Of a stretch of DNA of 34,505 bases, positions 22,450 to 31,178 are shown one piece after another. Numbering within the stretch: the first letter of the stretch is position 1; each line of letters opens with the position of its first letter. This stretch comes from Clostridia bacterium (GTDB lineage: Bacteria > Bacillota > Clostridia > Oscillospirales > CAG-272): assembly GCA_017411785.1 (NCBI GenBank), contig JAFQPL010000082.1:1-34505 (forward strand), read 5' to 3'. The translations under genes were made by a program, and so were the position numbers. The notes under the pieces were generated by a model that did no database searches, was not told the DNA's origin, and saw nothing but the letters and a program-made list of their open reading frames with translations.

Positions 22450-24756
22450 TTAAATACACTCTACCGTTAATTTATCGTCTTTTTTTGAGTATCCGAGAGA
22501 AACTCCCGAAATACTTCTTCCATAGTCTGCAATTATCCTCTCCGCAAGAGGATCTTCAACGTTCGCGCGTATAAATCTTCTCATATTTCTTGCGCCATAC
22601 TTACGGGAATAAGAATTTCTCGCTATATATTCAAGCGCGGAATTTGAATACTTAAGCTTAATATTCTTTTCCGCAAGAGCGGTCTTAAGCTCATCAAGCA
22701 TTATTTTCGCTATACTGCAGAAATCCTTTTCATCAAGTGATCGGAAGGTAATAATTTCATCAACACGATTTATAAATTCAGGACGCAAAAAGTCCGAAAG
22801 CGCCTTCATGGTAGCACTCTCACTGCGCTCGCTCTCATCTGTTGAGAAGCCTATAGTCGTATTAGATCTGTCAGAGCCCGCGTTAGTTGTCATAACTATA
22901 ACCGTATTCTCAAAATTAACCGTTTTTCCTCTTGCATCTGTTATTCTTCCGTCATCGAGTATTTGCAAAAGTATATTTAACACGTCGGGGTGAGCCTTCT
23001 CAATCTCATCAAAAAGCACCACAGAATAAGGTCTGCGACGTATCTTTTCGGTAAGCTGTCCCGCCTCATCGTAACCGACGTATCCTGGGGGCGCACCTAT
23101 TATTCTTGAAACAGAATGCTTTTCCATAAACTCGGACATATCAAGTCTTATCAAGGTTTCCGGTGAATGAAAAAGATCCGCTGCAAGCGTTTTTACGAGC
23201 TCGGTCTTACCAACACCGGTGGGTCCCGCAAATATAAATGAAACAGGCTTTCTCTTATACGATATACCCGCTCTGCTTCTCTTTATAGCCTTTGCCACGG
23301 CATTTACCGCCTCATCCTGTCCGACTATTCTTTTCTTCAATCTATCGGAAAGCTTATCTATCTGCTCAAATTCATTCTCGGTTATATCGGTAGCGGGAAC
23401 ACCCGTCCAGATCTCTATAACCTCGGCAAGCTCCGAATCGGTAAGCTCAAGCGCCTCACACTCGGGCTCAAGCTCGCGCAACCGCTCGGAAAGCTTGATC
23501 TCTCTGGACTTTATCTGCGCAATCTCCTCATAGCATTTTTGCGCCGCCTTATCATCGGTCGGAGATTCAGCCTCAAGTGATTCCCTTTTATCGCGCAGAG
23601 AAAGCAATTCTTCCCTTATTTCCTGTGTTTCATTAAGAGCAGAGCTTGTAAGCGAAAGATGCGAAGCCGCCTCATCGAGCAGATCTATCGCCTTATCGGG
23701 AAGATATCGGTCGGTTATATACCTTTCCGAAAGCGTAACCGCTCTCATTACAACACTATCCGATATTTTTATAGCATGGAACTCCTCATAATAATGCTTT
23801 ATTCCCGCAAGCATTTTAACGCTATCCTCAATAGATGGCTCTTCTACCGTAACAGGTTGAAAGCGTCGCTCAAGCGCGGTATCCTTCTCTATATATTTAC
23901 GGTATTCGTTAAGCGTAGTAGCTCCAAGTATTCTTATCTCGCCCCTTGAAAGCGCAGGCTTAAGAATATTTGCGGCATTCATGCTTCCCTCGGAATCCCC
24001 TACGCCAACAATATTATGAACCTCATCAATAACCAGAATTACGTTTCCTGCCGCTTTGACCTCGCCTAAAAGTCCCAATATTCTTGATTCGAACTGTCCT
24101 CTGAACTGCGTTCCCGCAACAAGAGCGGTCATATCAACAAGATAAAGCTGCTTTCCTTTTAACTTAAAAGGAACATTACCGTCAGCTATTCTTTGAGCAA
24201 GAGCCTCTGCTATAGCAGTTTTTCCAACACCCGGCTCACCTATAAGGCAGGGATTATTCTTCTGCCGTCTGCAAAGTATTTGTATAACTCTTGAGAGCTC
24301 ACGATCACGTCCCACTATTCTGTCAAGCTTTCCGTCGGCAGCTCTTTTTGTTAGATTTCGGCAATAGGTATCAAGATATTTATACTTTTTTACCTTATCT
24401 GCTCCCTGCTGTTTTTTTGAGGTCTTTGCTCCCTTTGGCTCTCCCGAATTATCCGAAGATACAGGCAAATTGCCCTCCGAGCCAAAAAGCTTAGGCAGAT
24501 CTATAGCGGGTGCTCCGCCCTCCTCCATATCGTCGTTCTCAGAGGGGATCATGCCCTCAAGCTCATTTTCCATCATTTCAAGCTGCTCGGCAGACATTCC
24601 CAGCTGATTCATAACGTCACCGAGCATATTATCAACAGGTACGCCTATTTCCTTAGCGCACTTAATACAAAGTCCTTCGTTTATTTTATTTCCGTTTTCG
24701 ATTTTAGTAACGAAAACCACTGCCACTCTTTTATGGCATCTTGAACACATTACCAT
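22450..24756 (-). CDS. ClpE-like AAA+ unfoldase with N-terminal zinc finger
   Basis: The 768-residue protein is a class I Clp ATPase. The N-terminus has a CxxC...CxxC zinc finger (Cys4, Cys7, Cys30, Cys33) like ClpE, then an acidic linker and a lysine-rich stretch. AAA1 holds Walker A GEPGVGKT (173-180) and VILVIDEVHN; a coiled-coil insertion (about 385-435) matches the short ClpC/ClpE middle domain; AAA2 holds GPTGVGKT and SVVLFDEIEKAH. A TTIGF loop in AAA2 fits the IGF/LGF tripeptide for docking on ClpP, so it probably feeds ClpP. There are no Clp-N repeats. The start has only a distant AAAGG; it lies three bases after pgsA. It could also be annotated ClpC. Confidence 0.9.
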   Translation of the reverse strand: MVMCSRCHKRVAVVFVTKIENGNKINEGLCIKCAKEIGVPVDNMLGDVMNQLGMSAEQLEMMENELEGMIPSENDDMEEGGAPAIDLPKLFGSEGNLPVSSDNSGEPKGAKTSKKQQGADKVKKYKYLDTYCRNLTKRAADGKLDRIVGRDRELSRVIQILCRRQKNNPCLIGEPGVGKTAIAEALAQRIADGNVPFKLKGKQLYLVDMTALVAGTQFRGQFESRILGLLGEVKAAGNVILVIDEVHNIVGVGDSEGSMNAANILKPALSRGEIRILGATTLNEYRKYIEKDTALERRFQPVTVEEPSIEDSVKMLAGIKHYYEEFHAIKISDSVVMRAVTLSERYITDRYLPDKAIDLLDEAASHLSLTSSALNETQEIREELLSLRDKRESLEAESPTDDKAAQKCYEEIAQIKSREIKLSERLRELEPECEALELTDSELAEVIEIWTGVPATDITENEFEQIDKLSDRLKKRIVGQDEAVNAVAKAIKRSRAGISYKRKPVSFIFAGPTGVGKTELVKTLAADLFHSPETLIRLDMSEFMEKHSVSRIIGAPPGYVGYDEAGQLTEKIRRRPYSVVLFDEIEKAHPDVLNILLQILDDGRITDARGKTVNFENTVIVMTTNAGSDRSNTTIGFSTDESERSESATMKALSDFLRPEFINRVDEIITFRSLDEKDFCSIAKIMLDELKTALAEKNIKLKYSNSALEYIARNSYSRKYGARNMRRFIRANVEDPLAERIIADYGRSISGVSLGYSKKDDKLTVECI

Positions 24757-24759
24757 AAT

Positions 24760-25356
24760 TTATTTTTTCGCCTTTCGGGAATTTTTTATTACGTCTTTAA
24801 GCTTTCCGTGCTCTATATTTTCTTTAGAAAGCTTTGAATAAAAGCCTATGTATGCACCAAAAGCAAATATCGCCATTATTGCCGCAGGCATAAACAAGAC
24901 GAGCTGCTGCCAATTATTAAGCGACAATCCGCAGACATACTTGAATATTACTGCCAGGAATATTGTAGCGTAGAACAGACAGACTGCCGTTTTACCATAC
25001 CATTTGCTTACAACCACAACGCTGCGCCTTCTTATAACAAGGAAGCCTATAAGTAGCGTTAAAAGCTCTTTCGCAAAGAAAATGAGCAAAAACCATATAG
25101 GTACTACTTTTTCAATGCAAAGACAAACAAGCACGGTACACTGCATAAGCTTATCAGCAAAAGGATCAAGGACCTTTCCAAGCTCTGTTATCCAGTTAAA
25201 TCTTCGCGCAAGGAATCCATCCACAACATCTGTAGCTCCCGCAGTTAAGAAAACTATAAGCGCCCATATCTTGCTTTCAAGCAAAAAGAAGACCGCTACA
25301 AATACAAAAACCAAAAGAATTCTTATTACCGACAAAATATTAGGTATGTTTTTCAT
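24760..25356 (-). CDS. pgsA: CDP-diacylglycerol-glycerol-3-phosphate 3-phosphatidyltransferase
   Basis: The 198-residue membrane enzyme makes phosphatidylglycerolphosphate. It shows the CDP-alcohol phosphotransferase signature DGx2ARx8Gx3Dx3D complete at residues 46-68 (Asp46, Gly47, Ala50, Arg51, Gly60, Asp64, Asp68), with Asp43 also present, and about five or six helices. NIPNILSVIRI at the start is typical of PgsA. Other CDP-alcohol transferases (cardiolipin or phosphatidylinositol synthases) share the motif, but length and N-terminus favour PgsA. The site before the ATG is a weak AGAAG. It is joined to the ClpE-like gene by a three-base gap. Confidence 0.9.
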   Translation of the reverse strand: MKNIPNILSVIRILLVFVFVAVFFLLESKIWALIVFLTAGATDVVDGFLARRFNWITELGKVLDPFADKLMQCTVLVCLCIEKVVPIWFLLIFFAKELLTLLIGFLVIRRRSVVVVSKWYGKTAVCLFYATIFLAVIFKYVCGLSLNNWQQLVLFMPAAIMAIFAFGAYIGFYSKLSKENIEHGKLKDVIKNSRKAKK

Positions 25357-25437
25357 TTTAACTTCTTCGCTCTGATTATATGATAACCAAAATAATCAAG
25401 AACCTTCCTCCAAAAATATGACAATTATTTTTATACA

Positions 25438-26529
25438 TCAATCAAAAACAAGATATTCCGCTTTTGCCTCTCCGCAAACTATAGCTGTATCCTCGCTGTA
25501 AACCAGCATAGAGCCCTGATCGGAAGCCAAAAACTCCCTTGTTTTATCATCAGTGTTGATTCTTATAACACCCGTTGCCGTCTGCAAGAAAAGATATTCT
25601 CCGACTATATCGGATCTAAGTATATTCTCACCTATCGAATTGTTATAAATAAGCTTACCGCCCGAATCAAAAGCATAAACCGTTCTCAAGGTTCCCGTTC
25701 CGACAACAGCAACCGCGCCGCTTCTGTTTACATTAAAGGAACCAACGCTTGCCTCATAAAAGGATTCCCTGTCTATCTCCTCAAACTTATCGTTAAAAAT
25801 TCTTATTGACTGATTGGTAATTACCGCAAGATTTCCACTCTCAAGATATGCGCATGCGTAAGGGAACTCACCGTCAATAGAATATTCAAACAATTTTTTT
25901 GCACTGTTAGTGCTTGCGACATCATAAAATGTAACCGTTGTTTCTCCCATGCCGACGCCTACGTCATAAGCTACTGTAGCAAATCTGCCGTCAGAGCTGT
26001 TAAGAGACATATCAAAAACATAATCGCTTTGTGATATATGACCTCTCTGCTTTATATTTTTTCCGTAAAGATATATAACAGTCTTTATGTCTGCCTGTCT
26101 CGTAGCCACGGCAAAGGAACCGTCCTCCGCAAAAACAGCGTCGGTTATAGGATCCTCAAGCGTTCTGTTATACACCTTTGAAAAAGAATTATAAAGTGAA
26201 AACGAGCCGCCCGCAGAGTCATAAACCAAAACATATTTTTCACATGCCACAAGATTTGGCGAATAATAATCGTTATTATTGCGCAGCGTTCTCCGCCCGC
26301 TTGTTGTAAACACAGAAACGCTCGAAGGAGACGCGCTTGCGATCCCTCCTCTGAAAAGCGCAAATTTCTGACGTTTATCCGAGTCATAAGACAATATCTG
26401 ATAATTAGAGGTCTCGCTATCTACGGCACTTGAAAAATCCTTTATTAAATAAAAGAAATTATTGTAGGTTATTTCTTTATAATTAGTCAACAAGGCAAAA
26501 ACCACAAACAAGATCAATGCAGCCCACAA
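25438..26529 (-). CDS. DUF5711 family beta-propeller protein, 3' part of a frameshifted gene
   Basis: The 363-residue frame starts with a membrane segment (about 2-17) followed by NYKEITYNNFFYLIKDF and repeated beta-rich blades (SYDSDKRQKFALFRGG and similar), the pattern of the clostridial DUF5711 family: membrane-anchored, propeller domain outside. The only start in frame is TTG at 26529, with no well-spaced ribosome binding site. The frame is open for 18 codons upstream of it and encodes the basic juxtamembrane sequence FYKVIERI, which suggests that it continues the preceding ORF. One extra T in the T-run at 26550-26553 would join both into one 467-residue protein. The function of DUF5711 is unknown to me. 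Confidence 0.7.
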   Translation of the reverse strand: MWAALILFVVFALLTNYKEITYNNFFYLIKDFSSAVDSETSNYQILSYDSDKRQKFALFRGGIASASPSSVSVFTTSGRRTLRNNNDYYSPNLVACEKYVLVYDSAGGSFSLYNSFSKVYNRTLEDPITDAVFAEDGSFAVATRQADIKTVIYLYGKNIKQRGHISQSDYVFDMSLNSSDGRFATVAYDVGVGMGETTVTFYDVASTNSAKKLFEYSIDGEFPYACAYLESGNLAVITNQSIRIFNDKFEEIDRESFYEASVGSFNVNRSGAVAVVGTGTLRTVYAFDSGGKLIYNNSIGENILRSDIVGEYLFLQTATGVIRINTDDKTREFLASDQGSMLVYSEDTAIVCGEAKAEYLVFD

Positions 26530-26537
26530 AATTCTCT

Positions 26538-26840
26538 CTATGACCTTATAAAAGCCGATACAGAAGCAAAATAAACATCTCCTGCGCCCTTAAAGTCTTC
26601 CTTGCTTAAGACCCGTTCCTTTTGAGGCTCGGGGTCAAAAAAGCCGCCAACTCTGTTAAAGAATTTACCTTTTTTCTTTTTAGCCTTATTTTCCGACTCT
26701 TGAGCTTCATTCAAGCTATCAAGATCACTGTAATCATCCTGCATCTTTTCATTATCTTCCGAATAATTTTCGTCAGGCTTCTTTATTCCGCTTTTCACGG
26801 TTTTTAAGAATTTTTTTGCATTAAATCGCGATTTACCCAT
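26538..26840 (-). CDS. Cytosolic N-terminal part of the frameshifted DUF5711 gene
   Basis: The 100-codon frame has an excellent AAGGAGG before its ATG. It encodes a low-complexity, charged, probably disordered segment: basic at 1-21, acidic at 22-50, a KKKKGKF stretch, then FDPEPQKERVLSKEDFKGAGDVYFASVSAF. The last three codons (IRS) are in a wrong-looking frame; shifting by one base in the run TTTT (26553-26550 on the minus strand) continues into YKVIERILWAALILF, a basic flank plus membrane helix. Read alone it is an orphan; joined, it is the cytosolic tail of a single-pass protein. Whether the shift is biological or a sequencing error cannot be told here. Confidence 0.65.
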   Translation of the reverse strand: MGKSRFNAKKFLKTVKSGIKKPDENYSEDNEKMQDDYSDLDSLNEAQESENKAKKKKGKFFNRVGGFFDPEPQKERVLSKEDFKGAGDVYFASVSAFIRS

Positions 26841-26876
26841 AAGCGTTCCTCCTTTCTCAAATATTCTCCGATCATT

Positions 26877-27656
26877 TTACTCTTGATTTATAAACTGTTT
26901 ATAAACCACTTTATTTAAAATCAACCCTTGCGGCGGCGCAGTACTGCCCGCCAAACGTCTATCCTTTGCGGAAATTATTTTTTCAATATCCGAAGGCTCA
27001 AGCTTTCCGTACGCAACGTCAACAAGCGTGCCTGTAAATATCCGCACCATATTGTAAAGAAACCCATCTGCGCTAACCTTAAAAATTATAAGATTGCCTT
27101 GCTTGAAAACATCGGCGTCCTTTACTGTTCTGACAGAATCCTTTATTTTGGAATCAGATGCCATAAAAGAAGCAAAATCCTTTGTTCCCACAAAAGCTTT
27201 CGCGGCAAGCCTCATTTTTTCTATAGCGCAATCATCGATTTTTTTTGGACAATGCCAGCTCCTATCGTTAAGGAATGGATTTCTAACAGGACCGTTCCAT
27301 ATCTGATAGATATATTCTTTATATTCAACATCATATCTTGGGTGAAAGCTATCCTCAACCCAATCAGCAGAAAGCACCGATATATCCTCAGGCAATCTTA
27401 CCGAAAGAGCCTGCGGTATCTTTTCAATCGGAACAAAGGTATCAAGAAAGCTCTCCCCGCGTTTTGTGACAGCTGCAAAAAACTCATTTGCGTGAACTCC
27501 GCTATCGGTACGGCTGCATCCTACTATATCGCAATCGTATCCAAAAAGGTCCTTTGTTGCCTCATTGAGCTTCTGTTGAACGGTAATTCCGTTTGGCTGA
27601 ACCTGATATCCGCAATAAGCGCTCCCCAAAAAAGCCACCTTAATTAAAATCTTCAC
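26877..27656 (-). CDS. truA: tRNA pseudouridine(38-40) synthase
   Basis: The 259-residue enzyme isomerises uridines in the anticodon arm. The catalytic Asp51 is in GCSRTDSGVHA, and the later HPRYDVEYKEYIYQIWNGP, DGFLYNMVRIFTGTLVDVAYG and APPQGLILNKVVY blocks match TruA. The frame is open to a TTG at 27683, but the GTG at 27656 begins the conserved KILIKVAFLGSAYCG sequence and has AGAGGTG just ahead, so I start there. It lies 10 bases behind ecfT, a common arrangement in Firmicutes (ecfA1-ecfA2-ecfT-truA). Confidence 0.95.
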   Translation of the reverse strand: MKILIKVAFLGSAYCGYQVQPNGITVQQKLNEATKDLFGYDCDIVGCSRTDSGVHANEFFAAVTKRGESFLDTFVPIEKIPQALSVRLPEDISVLSADWVEDSFHPRYDVEYKEYIYQIWNGPVRNPFLNDRSWHCPKKIDDCAIEKMRLAAKAFVGTKDFASFMASDSKIKDSVRTVKDADVFKQGNLIIFKVSADGFLYNMVRIFTGTLVDVAYGKLEPSDIEKIISAKDRRLAGSTAPPQGLILNKVVYKQFINQE

Positions 27657-27666
27657 ATTGCACCTC

Positions 27667-28485
27667 TTACGCAGTATATCCAATGCCTAATATATTAAGC
27701 GTTATCAAGCCTGCGCCAAAAGCAATTATAACGATAAGCGGAATGAAGTCAACAAATCTCAGGTGGCGAACGTTCATTCTCGTTCTACCCTCGCCGCCAT
27801 TATAGCAACGGCACTCCATGGCGGTCGCTAAATCCCCCGCTCTGTTAAATGCCGAGACGAACAACGGAATAAGCACAGGAATCAACGCCTTCGCGCGTTG
27901 AATAAGACCTCCGCTTGAAAAATCCGCGCCTCTCGCCTTTTGCGCCGTCATTATTCTTTCGCACTCCTCGGACAAGGTTGGTATAAAGCGCAACGCTATC
28001 GTCATCATCATTGCGAAAGAATGCACAGGCACGTGAAGCTTTTTCAACGGTGAAAGAAGATCCTCTATTGCATTTGTAAGAGCTATCGGAGTAGTCGTAT
28101 AGGTAAGGAGCATTCCCGTTCCTATAATAAGAACAGATATCCTTATCATAATAAAGAGAGCCGCATAAAGTCCCTCCGCGTATATAGATATAAATTTCCA
28201 CTGCCAGAGAAGCGAATCCCCTGTCGTCCAAAAAATATTAAGAACAGCGGTAAACAAAAGTATAAACAATACGCCCTTAAGACCCTTTAAAATTATTCTG
28301 ACAGGGACTCTGCCTATTATCACAAGAATAATTGCCGAGAAAAGCAAAAGCGCATAGCTGATTATGTTTTTACACATAAACGAGCAAATTATATAAAGTA
28401 ACGTCAGTATTATCTTTATTCTCGGATCGAGTCTGTGCAAGAGCGACCGAGCGGGATAATACTGTCCAAAGGAAATACCACTCAT
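27667..28485 (-). CDS. ecfT: Energy-coupling factor transporter transmembrane protein EcfT
   Basis: The 272-residue protein has five or six helices and begins with the typical GQYYPARSLLHRLDPRIKI. Two coupling-helix motifs contact the ATPases: ARG in MTAQKARGADF, and CRC in AMECRCYNGGEGRTRM where many homologues have ARG or ARC. It couples ATP hydrolysis by EcfA1/A2 to substrate-binding S subunits. No S subunit is in the window, so this is a shared (group II) module serving S proteins encoded elsewhere. Confidence 0.95.
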   Translation of the reverse strand: MSGISFGQYYPARSLLHRLDPRIKIILTLLYIICSFMCKNIISYALLLFSAIILVIIGRVPVRIILKGLKGVLFILLFTAVLNIFWTTGDSLLWQWKFISIYAEGLYAALFIMIRISVLIIGTGMLLTYTTTPIALTNAIEDLLSPLKKLHVPVHSFAMMMTIALRFIPTLSEECERIMTAQKARGADFSSGGLIQRAKALIPVLIPLFVSAFNRAGDLATAMECRCYNGGEGRTRMNVRHLRFVDFIPLIVIIAFGAGLITLNILGIGYTA

Positions 28486-28507
28486 TTTTATTTTTTCCTG
28501 TACCCTT

Positions 28508-29359
28508 TTAATTATGATATAACTTCTTTATCTGCTCAAGAGCCTCATCAACCGTAAGCGCGCCGCAATCAACGTCAAAGCCTCTTGACTTAAGCGCGAG
28601 TAACAGCTTTGTTGCCTGCGGAACGTCAAGTCCAACGCTCTCAAGAATCTCTGCATGAGAAAATACCTCTCTGCATTCACCGCAAAGCAAAATCTTGCCC
28701 TCTGACATAACAACGAGATCATCACAATATTTTGCCATATCCTCCATACTGTGACTTACTATAACAACGGTTCTTCCGCTCTTTTTCTGGTAATCCACTA
28801 TATTCTGAAATATCGCGGTCCTCCCTCGCGGATCAAGCCCGGCCGCAGGCTCATCAAGCACAAGAATATCAGGCCGCATCGCAATTATACCCGCTATCGC
28901 AACACGTCGCTTCTGACCTCCCGAAAGATCAAACGGCGATTTATCAAAAAGCTCCTCCGAAAGATCGGAAAACTCAGCCGCCTCTTTTACACAAGCATCT
29001 ATCTCATCATCCTTCAGTCCCATATTTTTAGGTCCGAAGGCTATATCCTTATAAACAGTTTCCTCAAAAAGCTGATATTCGGGATACTGCATAACAAGCC
29101 CTACCTTAAAGCGCACCTTGCGTATATCCTTAGGCTTCTTCCATATATCCTCACCGGCAAGCAAAACCCTTCCCGAATGAGGCTTCAATATTCCGTTAAA
29201 CATCTGCACGAGAGTTGATTTTCCCGAGCCGGTATGACCTATGATCCCGGTTATTTTTCCCTCTCTTATATGCAAAGCTATTTCATCAAGAGCCTTTATC
29301 TCATAAGGCGTACCCTTGGCATGAAAATAACTTAAATCCTCTATTCTTACATCTGACAT
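28508..29359 (-). CDS. ecfA2: Energy-coupling factor ATPase EcfA2
   Basis: The 283-residue ABC ATPase has Walker A GHTGSGKST (41-49), the Q-loop MQYPEYQLFEETV, signature LSGGQKRRVAIAG, Walker B ILVLDEPAAGLDP and the H-loop SHSMEDM. The Q-loop sequence YPEYQLFEETV and its position between ecfA1 and ecfT identify the A2 (A') subunit. It forms a heterodimer with EcfA1 on EcfT to power vitamin or metal uptake. The ribosome binding site is weak (GGGACGGA); the gap to ecfA1 is 29 bases. Confidence 0.95.
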   Translation of the reverse strand: MSDVRIEDLSYFHAKGTPYEIKALDEIALHIREGKITGIIGHTGSGKSTLVQMFNGILKPHSGRVLLAGEDIWKKPKDIRKVRFKVGLVMQYPEYQLFEETVYKDIAFGPKNMGLKDDEIDACVKEAAEFSDLSEELFDKSPFDLSGGQKRRVAIAGIIAMRPDILVLDEPAAGLDPRGRTAIFQNIVDYQKKSGRTVVIVSHSMEDMAKYCDDLVVMSEGKILLCGECREVFSHAEILESVGLDVPQATKLLLALKSRGFDVDCGALTVDEALEQIKKLYHN

Positions 29360-29388
29360 TTTTCCGTCCCTACACGAATCAATTTAAA

Positions 29389-30252
29389 TTATATTATCTT
29401 TATCGAATTTGCTATAAGCTCTACGCAATCATCTAAATCCACGCAATCGCCGTCAAGAACGATACCCGAATCTCTCAAGCGATGAACAAGCTCTGTACAT
29501 TGCGGTATAGCAAGTCCCGCGTCAAGAAGCATCCGCTCTTTCTCAAAAACCTCGCTTGGAGTTCCGTCAATAAGCATTTTTCCGTCATTGAGCACAACTA
29601 TTCTGTCTGCCAGCGCCGCCTCATCCATATAATGTGTTATCATTATAACCGTAACCTGCTTTTCACGGTTAAGCTTTAATATTGAATCAAGAACCTCTTT
29701 TCTGCCAAGCGGATCAAGCATTGCCGTTGATTCATCAAATATAACACATTCAGGACGCATAGCCATAACGCCCGCAATCGCGACTCTTTGCTTTTGTCCG
29801 CCCGAAAGCCTATGCGGCTCATGCTTTGCGTATTCAAGCATTCCGAAATCGGAGAGCGCCTCGTCTACACGTCTGCGTATCTCATCTGACGGTATCCCGA
29901 GATTTTCCAAGCCAAAGGCAACGTCATCCTCAACTATCGTAGCGACAAGCTGATTATCGGGATTTTGAAATACCATACCGACAGTTCTTCTCAACGAAAG
30001 AACATCATCATCACTCAACGCCTCAGAGGTTATATCCTTCCCGTCAATAATTATTTTTCCCTTTGTGGGAGTAAGAATCATATTCAAAAGCTTTGCCAAC
30101 GTAGATTTTCCCGAACCGTTATGTCCAAGCACCGCAACAAACTCACCCTTTGTTATCTCAAGAGAAAGCCCCTCAAGCGCGGGAGAGTTATCTACAGAAT
30201 CATCCTCGTAAAGATAGGATAGGTTTTCTATTTTTATAAACGGTTCGCTCAT
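29389..30252 (-). CDS. ecfA1: Energy-coupling factor ATPase EcfA1
   Basis: The 287-residue ABC ATPase has Walker A GHNGSGKST (43-51), the Q-loop FQNPDNQLVATIVEDDVAFG, signature LSGGQKQRVAIAG, Walker B CVIFDESTAMLDP and H-loop THYMDEA. The Q-loop NPDNQ and the DES after Walker B are typical of A1 subunits. It pairs with EcfA2. GGAG is 11 bases before the ATG. It follows the rRNA methyltransferase gene by 40 bases in the ruvC-led block. Confidence 0.95.
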   Translation of the reverse strand: MSEPFIKIENLSYLYEDDSVDNSPALEGLSLEITKGEFVAVLGHNGSGKSTLAKLLNMILTPTKGKIIIDGKDITSEALSDDDVLSLRRTVGMVFQNPDNQLVATIVEDDVAFGLENLGIPSDEIRRRVDEALSDFGMLEYAKHEPHRLSGGQKQRVAIAGVMAMRPECVIFDESTAMLDPLGRKEVLDSILKLNREKQVTVIMITHYMDEAALADRIVVLNDGKMLIDGTPSEVFEKERMLLDAGLAIPQCTELVHRLRDSGIVLDGDCVDLDDCVELIANSIKII

Positions 30253-30292
30253 ATCCGAAGATCTCCAAATCTAAATCAAAACTTTTAAAAAT

Positions 30293-31162
30293 TTATTTTG
30301 CCTGCCATCTCGCGCTTGCGCCGCAAGGAATAGCAAGCGACGTGCTTGACGCTCTGAGTCCAAGCTCACCCGCCTCAAGCCGTCCTCCATACCTTGAGGA
30401 AACCTTAAGACCGAGTATATATTGCATTGCCGCGGGAGAAAGTCCCGTGGTATAAGAATTAACAAGGAAAAACAAGGGCTCGTCGGAAAGCAATGATGCC
30501 GTAAGCGTAATAAGCTCATCTACGCTTTCTTCTATTTTCCATACCTCGCCCGAAGGACCTCGTCCGTACGATGGCGGGTCCATTATCACCGCGTCGTATT
30601 TATTTCCTCTGCGTATCTCTCGCTCAACGAACTTCTTGCAGTCGTCAACGATATATCTTATAGGCGCGTCGGCAAGCCCCGAAAGCGCCGCATTTTCCTT
30701 TGCCTGCGCAACCATTCCCTTTGCCGCGTCAACGTGTACAACCGAAGCTCCTGCCTTTGCGGCGGCAACGGTTGCGCCTCCCGTATAAGCAAAAAGATTC
30801 AAAACCCTTATAGGTCTTCCCGCTTTTTTTATAAGCTCGGAAAACCATTCCCAATTAGCAGCCTGCTCGGGAAAAAGCCCCGTATGCTTAAATCCCATCG
30901 GCTTAAGTGTAAATTTCAAGCCAAGCGAGGAATAATCTATAGTCCAAGCTTGAGGAAGATTATTTTTTGACCATCCTCCGCCGCCCGAGTGAGATCTTTT
31001 ATAAACCGCATCGGCGTTGTTCCAAAGTCTGTGAGATGCCGACTTTTTCCATATTATCTTAGGATCGGGGCGGCGCAGTATATATCTTCCCCAACGTTCA
31101 AGACGCTCGCCGTCGCTTGCATCCAAAAGCTCATAATCCGTCCATTTATCTGCTATCCACAT
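30293..31162 (-). CDS. SAM-dependent rRNA methyltransferase (RlmI/RlmK-like)
   Basis: The 289-residue protein starts MWIADKWTDYELLDASDGERLERWGRYILRRPDP, usual for a clostridial group of this family, then has the Rossmann SAM loop VLNLFAYTGGATVAAAKAGA and the catalytic segment DAVIMDPPSYGRG. Relatives (RlmI, RlmK) make m5C or m7G in 23S rRNA; the target here is unknown, and the PUA domain of RlmI is missing. The frame extends 40 codons upstream to 31282 but would overlap ruvC; the ATG at 31162 has CAGGAG 5 bases ahead. The downstream neighbour is ecfA1. Confidence 0.88.
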   Translation of the reverse strand: MWIADKWTDYELLDASDGERLERWGRYILRRPDPKIIWKKSASHRLWNNADAVYKRSHSGGGGWSKNNLPQAWTIDYSSLGLKFTLKPMGFKHTGLFPEQAANWEWFSELIKKAGRPIRVLNLFAYTGGATVAAAKAGASVVHVDAAKGMVAQAKENAALSGLADAPIRYIVDDCKKFVEREIRRGNKYDAVIMDPPSYGRGPSGEVWKIEESVDELITLTASLLSDEPLFFLVNSYTTGLSPAAMQYILGLKVSSRYGGRLEAGELGLRASSTSLAIPCGASARWQAK

Positions 31163-31178
31163 AAAAGCTCCTGAAAAA

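Noticed and set aside
27667-30252. A complete dedicated vitamin transporter
   Set aside because: No S component gene is present; the three genes form a shared ECF module.
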